DNA of 64,000 nucleotides, from assembly GCA_003513005.1 (NCBI GenBank), contig DOTD01000069.1, positions 6,001-70,000 of the forward strand. The letters run 5' to 3'. Shown piece by piece: positions 9,915 through 19,164 of this stretch (the first letter of the stretch is position 1; each line of letters begins with the position of its first letter). Both the position numbers and the translations under genes were made by a program. The notes beneath the pieces are model-generated. The model saw only the letters and a program-made list of their open reading frames with translations, was not told the origin of the DNA and did no database searches. Source of the DNA: Desulfotomaculum sp. (GTDB taxonomy: Bacteria; Bacillota; Desulfotomaculia; Desulfotomaculales; Nap2-2B).

Positions 9915-11030
9915 TTATAAATTTTTTTCCTCCCGGGGACGGGCCGGCAGTAATAAGGAAAGGAAGTTGTCCCTTTCCAAGGGGCGAATTACAGCTGCAC
10001 TTAATGAACCCGTAAAATCTATAGAAAAATCATCCGTTGGAACAACATGCAAACAGTCCATCAAGTAACGCGCGTTGAAAAAAACTTCCAACGGTTCCCC
10101 CTGATAGTCTGCGTTTAATTTTTCCCTAATCCAGCCAGCAGAAGTATTTAAAAATAAAATACACTGCTGTTTACTGAGTGAAAAATGAATTACCGGAACT
10201 TCTTCCTGCGGCAGAAGCGCAGCCCTTCTTACCGCATCATATGTTTCCCTTACGCCTGCCTGAAGTCGTGAAATATATTTTGCCGGTATGATTTGATTAT
10301 AAAGAGGAAACTGCCCTGCGATCAGCCTTGAGGACAGGATTGTATCCTCTGTGGAAAAAAAGACGTGATTTTGGCCTATTTCAATGACCATATTTTCTTC
10401 TTCAGCTTGTAATATCCTGTTTAACTCACTTAACGCGCTGCCGGGGACAATAACATTTAAAGCCGGTGTTGATACTTCCAGACGTGTTTCCGTTAAAGCA
10501 AGACGATGAGTATCTGTAGCCACAAGGCGGAGTTTTTGGTCCGAAATCTCAAAAAGCACACCTGTGAATAAAGGACGTGTTCGATCTGTGGAAACAGCAA
10601 AAATAGCCTGACGTATCATATCTTTAAAGATTTTTTTTGGCGTCTTGAGAGAATTTTCTCCACTGGGAAGCGGTATTTCAGGAAACTGCTCCGGTGGAAG
10701 ACCGTAAATATTGATTTCTGATTCACCGTATAGAATTCTTGCACAGTCTTTCTCAGGCAAAGTCTCGATACTGATTACATCGTCAGTAAGGTGGCGTATT
10801 ATATCGGATATCTGGCGGGCGGGAAGGCAAATTAAGTCGTTTTCCACAACATTAGCAGGTACTCTGCATTGTGTAGTAAGGTCTATATCAGTCAGAGTAG
10901 CTGTAATAAAGTCTTCTTCCGCCTTGATCAGCATACCGCCCAAAATAGGCATGGTTATCTTGGCGGGGCTTGTTCTATAAACTGTCTGTATTGCATGAAG
11001 GAGGTCTGATCTGTTTATGGTTATTTTCAT
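9915..11030 (-). CDS. dnaN: DNA polymerase III beta subunit (sliding clamp)
   Basis: Ring-shaped processivity clamp of the replicative polymerase. About 371 residues forming three repeated clamp domains; recognisable segments are MKITINRSDLLHAIQTV, TDIDLTTQCRV, ATDTHRLALTE (about 170) and the C-terminal part with its MPI/LLLPAR-type end. I prefer the ATG at 11030 because AAAGG lies at a proper distance from it, whereas it directly abuts the ATG at 11039. Downstream gap to remB is only 19 nt, so the S4-domain gene and recF normally following dnaN are not here. Confidence 0.95.
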   Translation of the reverse strand: MKITINRSDLLHAIQTVYRTSPAKITMPILGGMLIKAEEDFITATLTDIDLTTQCRVPANVVENDLICLPARQISDIIRHLTDDVISIETLPEKDCARILYGESEINIYGLPPEQFPEIPLPSGENSLKTPKKIFKDMIRQAIFAVSTDRTRPLFTGVLFEISDQKLRLVATDTHRLALTETRLEVSTPALNVIVPGSALSELNRILQAEEENMVIEIGQNHVFFSTEDTILSSRLIAGQFPLYNQIIPAKYISRLQAGVRETYDAVRRAALLPQEEVPVIHFSLSKQQCILFLNTSAGWIREKLNADYQGEPLEVFFNARYLMDCLHVVPTDDFSIDFTGSLSAAVIRPLERDNFLSLLLPARPREEKNL

Positions 11031-11186
11031 CCGCGACATCCTTTCAGGTTCTTGTTTTTATTTAGAGATAAAATAATAGTACTAGTAATAGGAGGTGTGA
11101 TTATGTGGAAACTTTAAAATATCTCAAACCCGGCGTGGGTTTCTTAAAAAAAATTAATGTGCAAAACTTTTATTTAACGGGTTGAT

Positions 11187-12518
11187 TTATTGCTGCCGGA
11201 TATTTTCTTCAAGTTCTTTAATAAGCAACTGTAATACCCTGTCATTTTGCATCAGGCCGTTTATTTTTTCACAGGCGTGCATGACAGTGGTATGATCGCG
11301 GCCGCCAAACTCATCGCCTATTTGCGGCAGGGAGCAATCGGTAAGCTGCCTGCATAAGTACATTGCCACATGACGCGGAAAAGCCCTGTCTTTACTTCTT
11401 TTCTTTGTTTTTAATTCCTCCGGCGACAAGTTGTAATATGACGCCACTGCCTTTTGAATTGCTATGATTGTAATTGGTTTTATTTTTTGAGGTGAAAGAT
11501 AGTCCTTTAAAACTTCGATGGCTAATTCCTCCGTTATTTTACATTTATGCAGGGAGGAGAATGCAATCATCTTAATTAAAGCGCCTTCCAACTCGCGTAT
11601 ATTTGATTCGATTTTACTTGCGATGTGAGCAAGTATATCGTTTGAAATTTCCAGTTTTTCAATTTGAGATTTTTTTTGCAGGATGGCAATCCTGGTTTCA
11701 AGATCCGGCGCCTGGATGTCTGCAATCAAACCCCATTCGAATCTTGAGCGAAGCCTGTTTTCCAGTGTAGGGATCTCTTTAGGAAGGCGATCGCACGAGA
11801 TGATGATTTGTTTATTTGCTTCATACAAGGTGTTAAAAGTATGAAAGAATTCTTCCTGTGTTCTTTCTTTTTTTTCTAAAAACTGTATATCGTCAACTAA
11901 AAGAATATCTACATTTCTATAGTTTGCCCTAAATTTACCCATTTCATTTTCCTGAATGGAAGTAATCAGCTCATTTGTAAATCTTTCTGTTGTAACGTAA
12001 GTAATTTTTAAATTCCTTTTGCTTTTAGTTATATGATGGCCGATTGCATGCATGAGGTGTGTCTTGCCAAGGCCAACCCCGCCGTAGATAAAAAGGGGAT
12101 TATAAGCTTCGGCGGGTGATTCGGCTACAGCAAGCGAAGCCGCGTGGGCAAACCGGTTGCTGCTGCCTACAACAAAAGTGTCAAATGTATACCGGTTATG
12201 CAGGTGAGTTTTCTCTGTACCCTGGGCATATTTGGAGTCCTTTATTTTGCCCAGCAGGGAATCAGGTATTTCCCCTACGGTTACAAATTTAAGTTCAATG
12301 TCATCTTCAAGTATATCTTTCAAGATTTCTTTTATTGTCAATGAGTAATGAGTTGTCAGCCATTCCTTTGAAAAATGATCGGGAACCTCGATAAATAATT
12401 CATGGTCGTATATACCTATTGGTTGGGCTGATTGCAGCCAGGTTTCGAAAGAATGCCTGCTTAAACGAGACTCAAGTTTCTCCAGGATATCATTCCAGGC
12501 TTCTTGAACATGATTCAT
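11187..12518 (-). CDS. dnaA: Chromosomal replication initiator DnaA
   Basis: AAA+ initiator that binds DnaA boxes and unwinds oriC. 443 residues: N-terminal oligomerisation domain (WNDILEKLESRL), short linker, AAA+ domain with Walker A GGVGLGKTHL (about 145) and Walker B LLVDDIQF, and C-terminal DNA-binding domain IV with the signature GGRDHTTVMHACEKI (about 400-415). A GGAGG lies about 14 nt before the ATG. First gene on the minus arm of the divergent origin region; dnaN follows after 156 nt. Confidence 0.97.
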   Translation of the reverse strand: MNHVQEAWNDILEKLESRLSRHSFETWLQSAQPIGIYDHELFIEVPDHFSKEWLTTHYSLTIKEILKDILEDDIELKFVTVGEIPDSLLGKIKDSKYAQGTEKTHLHNRYTFDTFVVGSSNRFAHAASLAVAESPAEAYNPLFIYGGVGLGKTHLMHAIGHHITKSKRNLKITYVTTERFTNELITSIQENEMGKFRANYRNVDILLVDDIQFLEKKERTQEEFFHTFNTLYEANKQIIISCDRLPKEIPTLENRLRSRFEWGLIADIQAPDLETRIAILQKKSQIEKLEISNDILAHIASKIESNIRELEGALIKMIAFSSLHKCKITEELAIEVLKDYLSPQKIKPITIIAIQKAVASYYNLSPEELKTKKRSKDRAFPRHVAMYLCRQLTDCSLPQIGDEFGGRDHTTVMHACEKINGLMQNDRVLQLLIKELEENIRQQ

Positions 12519-12869
12519 TTAATTTATTATCCTCCATGGTAAAAAAACCCAAATAATAAGGGTTAAAAAGGAAAATTTGAGCTTATTTTTTCTTGCCGGA
12601 ATATGATTTTAACAGGTTAGCCGCTGGCCTTCTTATACAATTATAATAGCAAATTTTTAAGAAAGTAGCAACTGGATGAAAAGTCAATTGAACCTAATCT
12701 GTGCCTGGTTTTTTTCTTACTAAGCTTTTCTTGACTTAAGGCAGGTTTTTACTATATAATTATCCTGCTTATGATCAAGTGATCGGGAGAACACGTGTCG
12801 CGGTGTTTTTTTTATAGACCTTTTAAAAGTTTGTGTAATTATTTGAAAGCCGCAAGGGAGTGTAAAAGG
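12519..12869. other. Divergent dnaA/rpmH gap, expected replication origin
   Basis: This 351-nt AT-rich gap is where gene direction flips: everything to the left from dnaA is on minus, the rpmH-rsmG group is on plus. In Firmicutes the origin lies here and/or between dnaA and dnaN. I searched for TTATCCACA-like boxes by eye and found none matching well in this gap. In the dnaA-dnaN gap the best is TTTTGCACA (reverse strand, about 11156-11164), one mismatch to TTATNCACA. The plus-strand promoter for rpmH occupies 12731-12760. Origin assignment rests on gene order, not on boxes. Confidence 0.5.
12731..12760 (+). promoter_or_regulatory. Sigma-A-type promoter of the rpmH operon
   Basis: TTGACT at 12731-12736 and a perfect TATAAT at 12755-12760, separated by 18 nt. 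It lies 110 nt before the rpmH start, as expected for the L34/RNase P operon. Confidence 0.75.
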
Positions 12870-13004
12870 GTGAAGAGAACATTTCAGCCGAAAAAAAGAA
12901 AACGTAAAAAGATACATGGATTTTTAAAACGCATGTCGGATCGTTCAGGAAGGAAAATTATTCTTAGAAGGCGCCACAAAGGAAGAAAAAAATTATCCGC
13001 CTAG
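12870..13004 (+). CDS. rpmH: Ribosomal protein L34
   Basis: Small basic protein of the 50S subunit. Translation from a GTG at 12870 gives 44 residues beginning (M)KRTFQPKKRKRK, the family signature, and ending RRHKGRKKLSA; the segment HGFLKRMSDRSGRK corresponds to the usual HGFRARMxTxxGRx. AGGGAG lies about 9 nt before the GTG. An ATG much further upstream in the same frame (12795) would add unrelated residues and is rejected. First gene of the rightward operon. Confidence 0.95.
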   Translation: MKRTFQPKKRKRKKIHGFLKRMSDRSGRKIILRRRHKGRKKLSA

Positions 13005-13051
13005 TGCAGAAAAGTAAGGTTAAATATATATGTTAATCAGGTTATAACAGG

Positions 13052-13423
13052 ATGAGCAGTTGTTTTAAGATTATTAAAAAAAACAGGGAGTTTCGCTGGA
13101 TATTCCGGGTAGGGAAATCAGTTTCCAATTCTTCTTTGGTTCTTTATATACGCAGAAATAAGGACAGCTCGGAAAAAAGGTTCGGCTTTTCGGTGGGAAA
13201 AAAAGTTGGCAAAGCTGTTGTTCGTAATCGGGTAAAAAGACAACTGAAAGAAATTTGCAGGGTAAATAAAGAGGTTTTTCCTTACGGCAATGATTATGTA
13301 ATTATTGCGAGAAAAGGCGCGGCTTTAGAAAACTACCACACACTTTTGAATAAAATTTTCCTGCTTCTTAAAAAGAATCAGGGCGGCAGGGTTGCCGGGA
13401 AAACTTCGGTTGGTAAAGTATAG
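13052..13423 (+). CDS. rnpA: Ribonuclease P protein component
   Basis: Basic protein partner of the RNase P RNA, which removes 5' leaders from pre-tRNAs. 123 residues; hallmark segments are the start KKNREFRWIFRVGKS, FGFSVGKKVGKAVVRNRVKRQLKEICR (the RNR motif) and DYVIIARKGAA. Length is normal. It follows rpmH by 47 nt and precedes yidD by 12 nt, the classic order. Confidence 0.95.
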   Translation: MSSCFKIIKKNREFRWIFRVGKSVSNSSLVLYIRRNKDSSEKRFGFSVGKKVGKAVVRNRVKRQLKEICRVNKEVFPYGNDYVIIARKGAALENYHTLLNKIFLLLKKNQGGRVAGKTSVGKV

Positions 13424-13435
13424 AATGAGGTCTTA

Positions 13436-13642
13436 ATGAGTAAGATTGTCATTATTTTAATAAAGTTTTATCAAAAGTGTATTTCACCTTTCTTTCCGCC
13501 TTCCTGCAGGTTTTATCCCACTTGTTCCGAATATGCCTGCCAGGCCGTTTCTAAATACGGGCTGGCTGTTGGCTTGTGGAAAACGGCCAAAAGATTGCTG
13601 CGCTGTCATCCCTTTTGCCCAGGAGGTTATGACCCGGTCTAA
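13436..13642 (+). CDS. yidD: Membrane protein insertion efficiency factor YidD
   Basis: 68-residue protein assisting YidC-dependent membrane insertion. Shows the family pattern YQKCISPFFPPSCRFYPTCSEYACQAV and RLLRCHPFCPGGYDPV with conserved cysteines. Sits between rnpA and yidC as in most bacteria. Confidence 0.94.
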   Translation: MSKIVIILIKFYQKCISPFFPPSCRFYPTCSEYACQAVSKYGLAVGLWKTAKRLLRCHPFCPGGYDPV

Positions 13643-13681
13643 AGATATAAATCCCCGTGCGAATAATCTGGAGGTGATTTA

Positions 13682-14368
13682 TTGTTTCAGTCACTAGTCG
13701 ATGGAATGTCGTATCTGATGAATTTGCTCTTTTCTTTTACAGCCATGATACACCTGCCGAATTACGGTTTGGCTATTATACTGCTGACAGTGTTGATTAA
13801 AATTGCACTTTATCCATTATCCGCAAAACAGATGCGCTCGATGGTCTTAATGCAGCAACTGGCGCCCAAGGTGAAGGAGATTCAGGAAAAGTATAAGGAA
13901 AAAGACCCCCAGAAAATGCAGAAGAAAATAATGGAGTTATACCAGCAGAACAAGGTAAACCCGATGTCCGGCTGTTTGCCCCTGATCGTCCAGTTGCCTA
14001 TTCTGATAGCTCTTTACCGTGCTCTTTTGTATTTTAAATATACTAACCCTGCATATGCAGGATTTTTATGGATAAGCAATTTAAGCCAGGTTGGCGATCA
14101 CCTTTTTATTTTGCCTTTATTGGCTGGTGTAACAACATACCTGCAGTCCAAGATGACCATGACGACAAATGATCCAACACAGAGAATAATGTTATATACT
14201 ATGCCGGTTTTTATAGTATATATTTGTACAACTGTTCCTGCCGGTTTGTCTTTGTACTGGGTTGTTTTTAATATTATGGGTATTATTCAGCAATACTTTG
14301 TCAACAAGCAGATTGCAGGAATAAAGGAGGCTATAACGGAAAGTGGCGGAAGTGGAAAAGGTAGGTAA
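13682..14368 (+). CDS. yidC: Membrane insertase YidC/SpoIIIJ
   Basis: Inserts proteins into the cytoplasmic membrane; in spore formers the SpoIIIJ form is also needed in sporulation. 228 residues from a TTG start with GGAGGTG 6-7 nt upstream. Five hydrophobic segments are readable, beginning with the NYGLAIILLTVLIKIALYPL helix, followed by the positively charged hairpin KVKEIQEKYKEKDPQKMQ and the helices containing CLPLIVQLPILIALYR and LSLYWVVFNIMGIIQQYFV. I see no lipobox at the very N-terminus; the protein begins MFQSLVDGM. Its 3' end overlaps jag by 26 nt. Confidence 0.94.
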   Translation: MFQSLVDGMSYLMNLLFSFTAMIHLPNYGLAIILLTVLIKIALYPLSAKQMRSMVLMQQLAPKVKEIQEKYKEKDPQKMQKKIMELYQQNKVNPMSGCLPLIVQLPILIALYRALLYFKYTNPAYAGFLWISNLSQVGDHLFILPLLAGVTTYLQSKMTMTTNDPTQRIMLYTMPVFIVYICTTVPAGLSLYWVVFNIMGIIQQYFVNKQIAGIKEAITESGGSGKGR

Positions 14369-14975
14369 AACAGTCAGCGAAGCTGTAGAACAGGCTTTGG
14401 CTGATTTAGGTATAGGAGTTGAACAGGCGCAGGTAGACGTGTTGGAGGAACCGGCACGGGGGCTGTTTGGCATTTTAGGGAACCGTATGGCCAAAGTCCG
14501 CGTGCGCGTTAAGGAGACTCCTTCTCAACGAGCCAGAAGCTTGCTGGAAAAAATCTTTAAAGCAATGGATTTTTCAGCAGATATGGATATCCGGGAAGGC
14601 AACGGGATTTTATCAATAGATATCCAGGGAGAAGGTTTGGGCGTGTTAATCGGTAAGCGGGGGGAAACGCTTGACGCTCTTCAATATCTGGTAAACCTTG
14701 GTGTAAATAAAAAGCAGGAGGGAAAATGCAAGGTTTTGCTTGATGTCGGAGGATACCGGGTACGCAGGGAACAAACGCTGGAGGAACTTGCTTTGAGGTT
14801 GGCTGAAAAGGCCAGGCAGAAAGGCAGGAATGTTGTCCTTGAACCGATGAGTCCTCATGAGCGGAGGATTATTCACACAACCCTGCAGGGTTTGGAGGAC
14901 ATTTATACATACAGTGAGGGCGAGGAACCTTACCGGAAAATAATTATTTCTCCAAAAAGGCATGCCCGCGCCTGA
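14343..14975 (+). CDS. jag: RNA-binding protein Jag/KhpB
   Basis: 210 residues with the Jag N-terminal domain (about 1-50: VSEAVEQALADLG, ARGLFGILG), a KH domain (about 75-145; GVLIGKRGETLDALQYLVN) and a C-terminal R3H domain (MSPHERRIIHTTLQ). Members bind RNA and partner with KhpA; the link to YidC is conserved by position. The chosen GTG start overlaps yidC by 26 nt; a GTG nine nt later is an alternative. Confidence 0.93.
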   Translation: MAEVEKVGKTVSEAVEQALADLGIGVEQAQVDVLEEPARGLFGILGNRMAKVRVRVKETPSQRARSLLEKIFKAMDFSADMDIREGNGILSIDIQGEGLGVLIGKRGETLDALQYLVNLGVNKKQEGKCKVLLDVGGYRVRREQTLEELALRLAEKARQKGRNVVLEPMSPHERRIIHTTLQGLEDIYTYSEGEEPYRKIIISPKRHARA

Positions 14976-15001
14976 ATAAGTATTGCAGCTTTTAAGGACT
15001 T

Positions 15002-16402
15002 TTGGAAGCGGTGGTGGTTTTGTTATCTGATACGATTGCAGCGATCTCAACACCTCTTGGGGAGGGCGGCATCGGCATTGTCAGGTTAAGCGGACCTGAA
15101 GCTTTTGATATTGCCAAAAAAGTCTTTATGCCTGCTGAGGGCATAAAATGGTGGAAGGGAAACCCCGGTCACAGGCTTTTTTATGGCCATGTAGCAGAAC
15201 CACGAAGCGGCGAAATAATTGATGAAGTTCTTCTGGGTGTTATGGCTGCCCCAAAAAGCTACACCAAAGAGGATGTTGTCGAATTTAACTGTCACGGCGG
15301 GCTTATTCCCCTGCGCAGAACACTGGAGATTGTGCTGGGTCAGGGGGCCCGTTTAGCGGAGCCGGGCGAGTTTTCACGCCGGGCTTTTTTAAACGGCCGG
15401 CTGGATCTGATCCAGGCTGAAGCAATTATAGATATAATCAGGGCAAAAACAGATACAGGGCTTAAACTGGCCGTTTCCCAGCTGAAAGGGGATTTTTCAG
15501 GTAAAATAGGAACAATCCAAAAAGAGCTTACCGCTTTATTGGCTGAAGCAGAAGCATGCATAGATTTTCCGGAAGATTATCTGCCGGAAGACAGAGTTCA
15601 GACAAGGGGAAAACTGGTTAATATCATTGACCAGGTAGTTTTTTTAATCAGCTCGGCTGAGAAAGGAAAAATTTACCGCGAAGGTATCCTGGCTGTAATT
15701 GCCGGCAGGCCCAACGTGGGCAAATCATCTTTATTAAACGCCCTGCTCAGGGAAAAGAGGGCAATTGTAACCGAAATTCCAGGCACAACAAGGGATATTA
15801 TCGAGGAAGTTATAAACATAAAAGGAATACCGATAAAAATTGCCGATACGGCCGGTTTGCGCCCGACCGATGATCCCGTGGAAAGTATCGGTGTGCAGAG
15901 GTCCCAGAAAGCGCTTCTTTTAGCCGACCTTGTCCTGTTTGTTATTGACGCTGTACAGGGCTTTACAAAAGAAGACCGGGAGCTTTTGGAAGGCCTCCGG
16001 AAGAAAAGAAAAATACTATTAATAAACAAAGTAGATCTTATAGGAGCCGGCAGGGGACTGCCAGCCATTTGCCTTGCCGGGGAAAGCCCGGTCCTTGAAA
16101 TTTCTGCGAAAACGGGCGCAGGGCTTGAAGAACTTTCGGATACCATAGAAAAAATGGTCTTTGAAGGTAAAATTGAGCACGGGGGTAATTATCTGGTCAG
16201 CAACGTGCGGCACAGGGATGTTCTGCGCCGCTGCGAGGACCATTTAAAAGAGGCTTTACAGGCTTTTGATGAAGGCTTGCCGGAGGACCTGCAGGCTGTT
16301 GATCTGCGCTCAGCCTGGGTTACGCTGGGTGAAATAACAGGTTCAACGGCCACGGAAGAAATTATAGATCATATTTTTGCCAACTTTTGTATTGGCAAGT
16401 GA
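15002..16402 (+). CDS. mnmE: tRNA modification GTPase MnmE
   Basis: With MnmG adds the (carboxymethyl)aminomethyl group to U34 of certain tRNAs. 466 residues: N-terminal folate-binding domain (DTIAAISTPLGEGGIGIVRLSG), helical domain, and inserted G domain (GRPNVGKSSLLNALL about 237; DTAGLR; NKVDLIG). It ends in CIGK, the conserved C-terminal cysteine motif. The start is uncertain: the TTG at 15002 has AAGGACTT upstream, but a TTG at 15020 would begin directly before the conserved SDTIAAI. Ends 11 nt before the mnmG start. Confidence 0.95.
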   Translation: MEAVVVLLSDTIAAISTPLGEGGIGIVRLSGPEAFDIAKKVFMPAEGIKWWKGNPGHRLFYGHVAEPRSGEIIDEVLLGVMAAPKSYTKEDVVEFNCHGGLIPLRRTLEIVLGQGARLAEPGEFSRRAFLNGRLDLIQAEAIIDIIRAKTDTGLKLAVSQLKGDFSGKIGTIQKELTALLAEAEACIDFPEDYLPEDRVQTRGKLVNIIDQVVFLISSAEKGKIYREGILAVIAGRPNVGKSSLLNALLREKRAIVTEIPGTTRDIIEEVINIKGIPIKIADTAGLRPTDDPVESIGVQRSQKALLLADLVLFVIDAVQGFTKEDRELLEGLRKKRKILLINKVDLIGAGRGLPAICLAGESPVLEISAKTGAGLEELSDTIEKMVFEGKIEHGGNYLVSNVRHRDVLRRCEDHLKEALQAFDEGLPEDLQAVDLRSAWVTLGEITGSTATEEIIDHIFANFCIGK

Positions 16403-16413
16403 GGGAAGTTAAG

Positions 16414-18327
16414 ATGGAGTATCTGGCCGGCACATATGATGTGATTGTAATAGGGGCGGGTCATTCGGGCTGCGAGGCTGCGCTGGCTTCAGCCAGAATG
16501 GGCTGCCGTACTTTGATTTTGACTTTAAACCTGGATAATATTGCCTTGATGCCCTGTAACCCTTCCGTAGGAGGGCCTGCAAAAGCGCAGCTGGTCAGGG
16601 AAGTGGACGCTCTCGGCGGAGAAATGGGTTTAAATACCGACCGTTCCGCTATTCAGGTGCGGATGTTAAACACGGCCAAAGGGCCGGCGATGCGTGCGCT
16701 GCGGGCTCAGGCGGATAAAAAATTATACCAGAAAAACATGCGGAGTGTTCTGGAAAACCAGCCCGGACTTGATTTGAAGCAGGTTCTGGTTGAAAGACTG
16801 GTCGTCTCCGGCAATACCATACATGGTGTAATTGGCAATACAGGGGCAAAATATTTAGCTCCTGCGGTCATTTTAACAACCGGAACTTACTTGAAAGGGC
16901 GTATCATCATAGGTGATCTTGCTTATTCGGGAGGACCCCAGGGCCAGTTTCCCTCGGTAGGTTTTGCCGGACACTTGCAGGAACTCGGTTTGGAACTCGG
17001 CCGCTTTAAGACGGGCACACCAGCCAGGGTTGACCGGCGAAGCATAGATTTTTCAAAGATGATTATTCAGCCCGGTGATCAGAAAAACCACAGGTTTTCC
17101 TTTCTTTCCGGCCGGATTGACCGTGAACAGGTACCCTGTTGGCTGACCTATACAAATGAAGCCACCCACCGGATAATCAGGGATAACCTGCACAGGGCGC
17201 CTTTGTTCAGCGGGCTTATTGAAGGAATAGGGCCGCGCTACTGCCCGTCAATCGAGGACAAAGTAGTGCGTTTTGCGCACAGGCCGGGGCACCAGGTCTT
17301 TATCGAACCGGAAGGCCTGGAAACGAACGAGATGTATGTGCAGGGAATGAGTACAAGCCTTCCGGAAGATGTCCAGCTGCAAATGCTTCGTACTTTGAAA
17401 GGTCTGGAAAACGTCCAGGTAATCAGGCCCGGTTATGCGATTGAATATGATTACCTGCCGCCTACCCAGTTGAAGCACTCCCTCGAGTGCAAGGAAATTC
17501 GGGGATTGTTCAGCGCTGGGCAGATCAACGGCACGTCCGGGTACGAAGAGGCGGCCGCTCAGGGAATTATCGCCGGAATTAACGCCGCCTGCTACGTTCA
17601 GCAGAAGGAACCCTTTATTTTGGGCCGCGCCGAAGCATATATAGGCGTAATGATCGATGATCTGATCACCAAAGGCGCCGGCGAACCATACCGGCTGTTG
17701 ACTTCCCGCGCAGAGCACAGGCTGTTGCTGCGTCAGGATAATGCAGATCTGAGACTGACCGAAGCGGGTTATAAAGTCGGCCTGGTTTCTCCCGGGCGAT
17801 ACAAAGCTTTTTGTAAAAAGAAAAAATTAATTGAAGATGATCTGGAACGGCTGAACAAAACTTTTATCCCCGTTACCGAAGAAGTACAGACGGTTTTAGA
17901 CCATTCGGGCAGCGCGCCGCTGAGCCAATCGGCAAGTCTTGCTTCTTTGCTGAGGCGTCCTGAGTTGAGGTATGAACACCTGCTCAGCCTGCCGGGAGGC
18001 AGGCCGGATCTTCCTGAAGACCTGTTCGACGAGGTAGTTGAGGAAGTGGAGATAGAAGTTATATATGCCGGATATATAAAAAAGGAAACTGAGCAGGTTA
18101 AAAAATATACGAAATTAGAAGAGCGATGGATACCTGAAGATATTAATTATGCTTTAATAGAGGGCCTGGCTAACGAGGCGAAGCAAAGGCTGGAAAAGAT
18201 CCGCCCCCGCTCCCTGGGGCAGGCGAGCCGTATCTCCGGTATAACACCGGCCGATATAGCCATCCTGATGGTTCGCCTTGAGCAAAGAAGGCGGAAAGGG
18301 ACCGTCAATGACAGCACAGCCATCTGA
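16414..18327 (+). CDS. mnmG: tRNA uridine 5-carboxymethylaminomethyl modification enzyme MnmG
   Basis: FAD-dependent partner of MnmE. Starting at ATG 16414 (MEYLAGTYDVIVIG; AGGGAAG upstream) the protein is 637 residues. Visible: FAD-binding VIGAGHSGCEAALASARMG, the family motif MPCNPSVGGPAKAQLVREVDALGG, GTFLKGR-like TGTYLKGRI, the RFKTGTPARVD segment, SRAEHRLLLRQDNADLRL and the C-terminal helical MnmE-binding domain. An upstream in-frame ATG at 16387 lies within mnmE and is unlikely. Confidence 0.96.
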   Translation: MEYLAGTYDVIVIGAGHSGCEAALASARMGCRTLILTLNLDNIALMPCNPSVGGPAKAQLVREVDALGGEMGLNTDRSAIQVRMLNTAKGPAMRALRAQADKKLYQKNMRSVLENQPGLDLKQVLVERLVVSGNTIHGVIGNTGAKYLAPAVILTTGTYLKGRIIIGDLAYSGGPQGQFPSVGFAGHLQELGLELGRFKTGTPARVDRRSIDFSKMIIQPGDQKNHRFSFLSGRIDREQVPCWLTYTNEATHRIIRDNLHRAPLFSGLIEGIGPRYCPSIEDKVVRFAHRPGHQVFIEPEGLETNEMYVQGMSTSLPEDVQLQMLRTLKGLENVQVIRPGYAIEYDYLPPTQLKHSLECKEIRGLFSAGQINGTSGYEEAAAQGIIAGINAACYVQQKEPFILGRAEAYIGVMIDDLITKGAGEPYRLLTSRAEHRLLLRQDNADLRLTEAGYKVGLVSPGRYKAFCKKKKLIEDDLERLNKTFIPVTEEVQTVLDHSGSAPLSQSASLASLLRRPELRYEHLLSLPGGRPDLPEDLFDEVVEEVEIEVIYAGYIKKETEQVKKYTKLEERWIPEDINYALIEGLANEAKQRLEKIRPRSLGQASRISGITPADIAILMVRLEQRRRKGTVNDSTAI

Positions 18328-19087
18328 TCATTGTGGTGAACTGAAATACTGGTGCTCGAAGGGCGCAGAAGAACTGGGGATTATTTTAAACAGCGAACAA
18401 AAGGAACTCTTCAATAATTACTTTAAATTAATTGTTGAAGGAAATAAAAAAATAAATCTGACCAGAATTTTAACTGAAAAGGAAGCCGCTCTGAAACATT
18501 TTGTGGATTCTTTAGCCTGTCTGCTCGTCGTACCGCTTGAGGGCAGCCCGCAGGTGGCTGATGTCGGAAGTGGCGCAGGTCTCCCGGGAATACCGCTGAA
18601 AATTGCCAAGACCGGGATTTTTTTAACCATGATCGAGTCCTCCAAAAAAAAGGCGGATTTTTTAAAAGATACGGTATTGAGTTTGGGACTTTCCAATGCT
18701 TTAACTATATGCGGCAGGGCTGAAGAAATAAGCCGCAGGGAAGAATACCGGGAACAATTCGACTGCGCCTTTTGCAGGGCTGTAGGGCCCTTGCCGGTGA
18801 TTGCCGAATACTGTCTTGGGCTGGTTCGTGTAGGAGGGCTCATGGTTGCCTTAAAAGGCAGGGATGCGGAAGTTGAAGCGCAAGAGTGTGATCAACTGCT
18901 GTCGCTGCTCGGGGGAACGTTAAAAGAAATCAGGCAGTTGGTTCTACCCTATATCGGGCATGAACGGACACTTATTGTTATTGAAAAGACGCATCCGGCG
19001 CCGCTAAAATATCCCAGACGTGCAGGAATGCCCAAAAAGAGGCCTATCAAAATAGAAACTGAAAAAAGCGAAAATGAGCACGATTAG
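18308..19087 (+). CDS. rsmG: 16S rRNA (guanine-527-N7)-methyltransferase RsmG
   Basis: SAM-dependent methylation of G527 in 16S rRNA. ATG 18308 overlaps the mnmG end by 20 nt and has GGAAAGGGA upstream; the protein is 259 residues. The SAM-binding motif is VADVGSGAGLPGIPLKIA; KINLTRI and CRAVGPLPVIAEYCL are other family segments; the C-terminus PRRAGMPKKRPI is typical. Last gene of the conserved rpmH-rsmG group; the parA/parB/noc genes that often follow are not present. Confidence 0.94.
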   Translation: MTAQPSDHCGELKYWCSKGAEELGIILNSEQKELFNNYFKLIVEGNKKINLTRILTEKEAALKHFVDSLACLLVVPLEGSPQVADVGSGAGLPGIPLKIAKTGIFLTMIESSKKKADFLKDTVLSLGLSNALTICGRAEEISRREEYREQFDCAFCRAVGPLPVIAEYCLGLVRVGGLMVALKGRDAEVEAQECDQLLSLLGGTLKEIRQLVLPYIGHERTLIVIEKTHPAPLKYPRRAGMPKKRPIKIETEKSENEHD

Positions 19088-19164
19088 AAGTTGACCATTC
19101 TAACGCAAGTTAACTCAAGTTAATTCTCAGGATAGTTATAATAAAATGATCGGGTGAATCATTA

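Noticed and set aside
12795..12869. N-terminal extension of rpmH from an upstream ATG
   Set aside because: The extra residues are not found in L34 and the internal GTG has a proper ribosome site.
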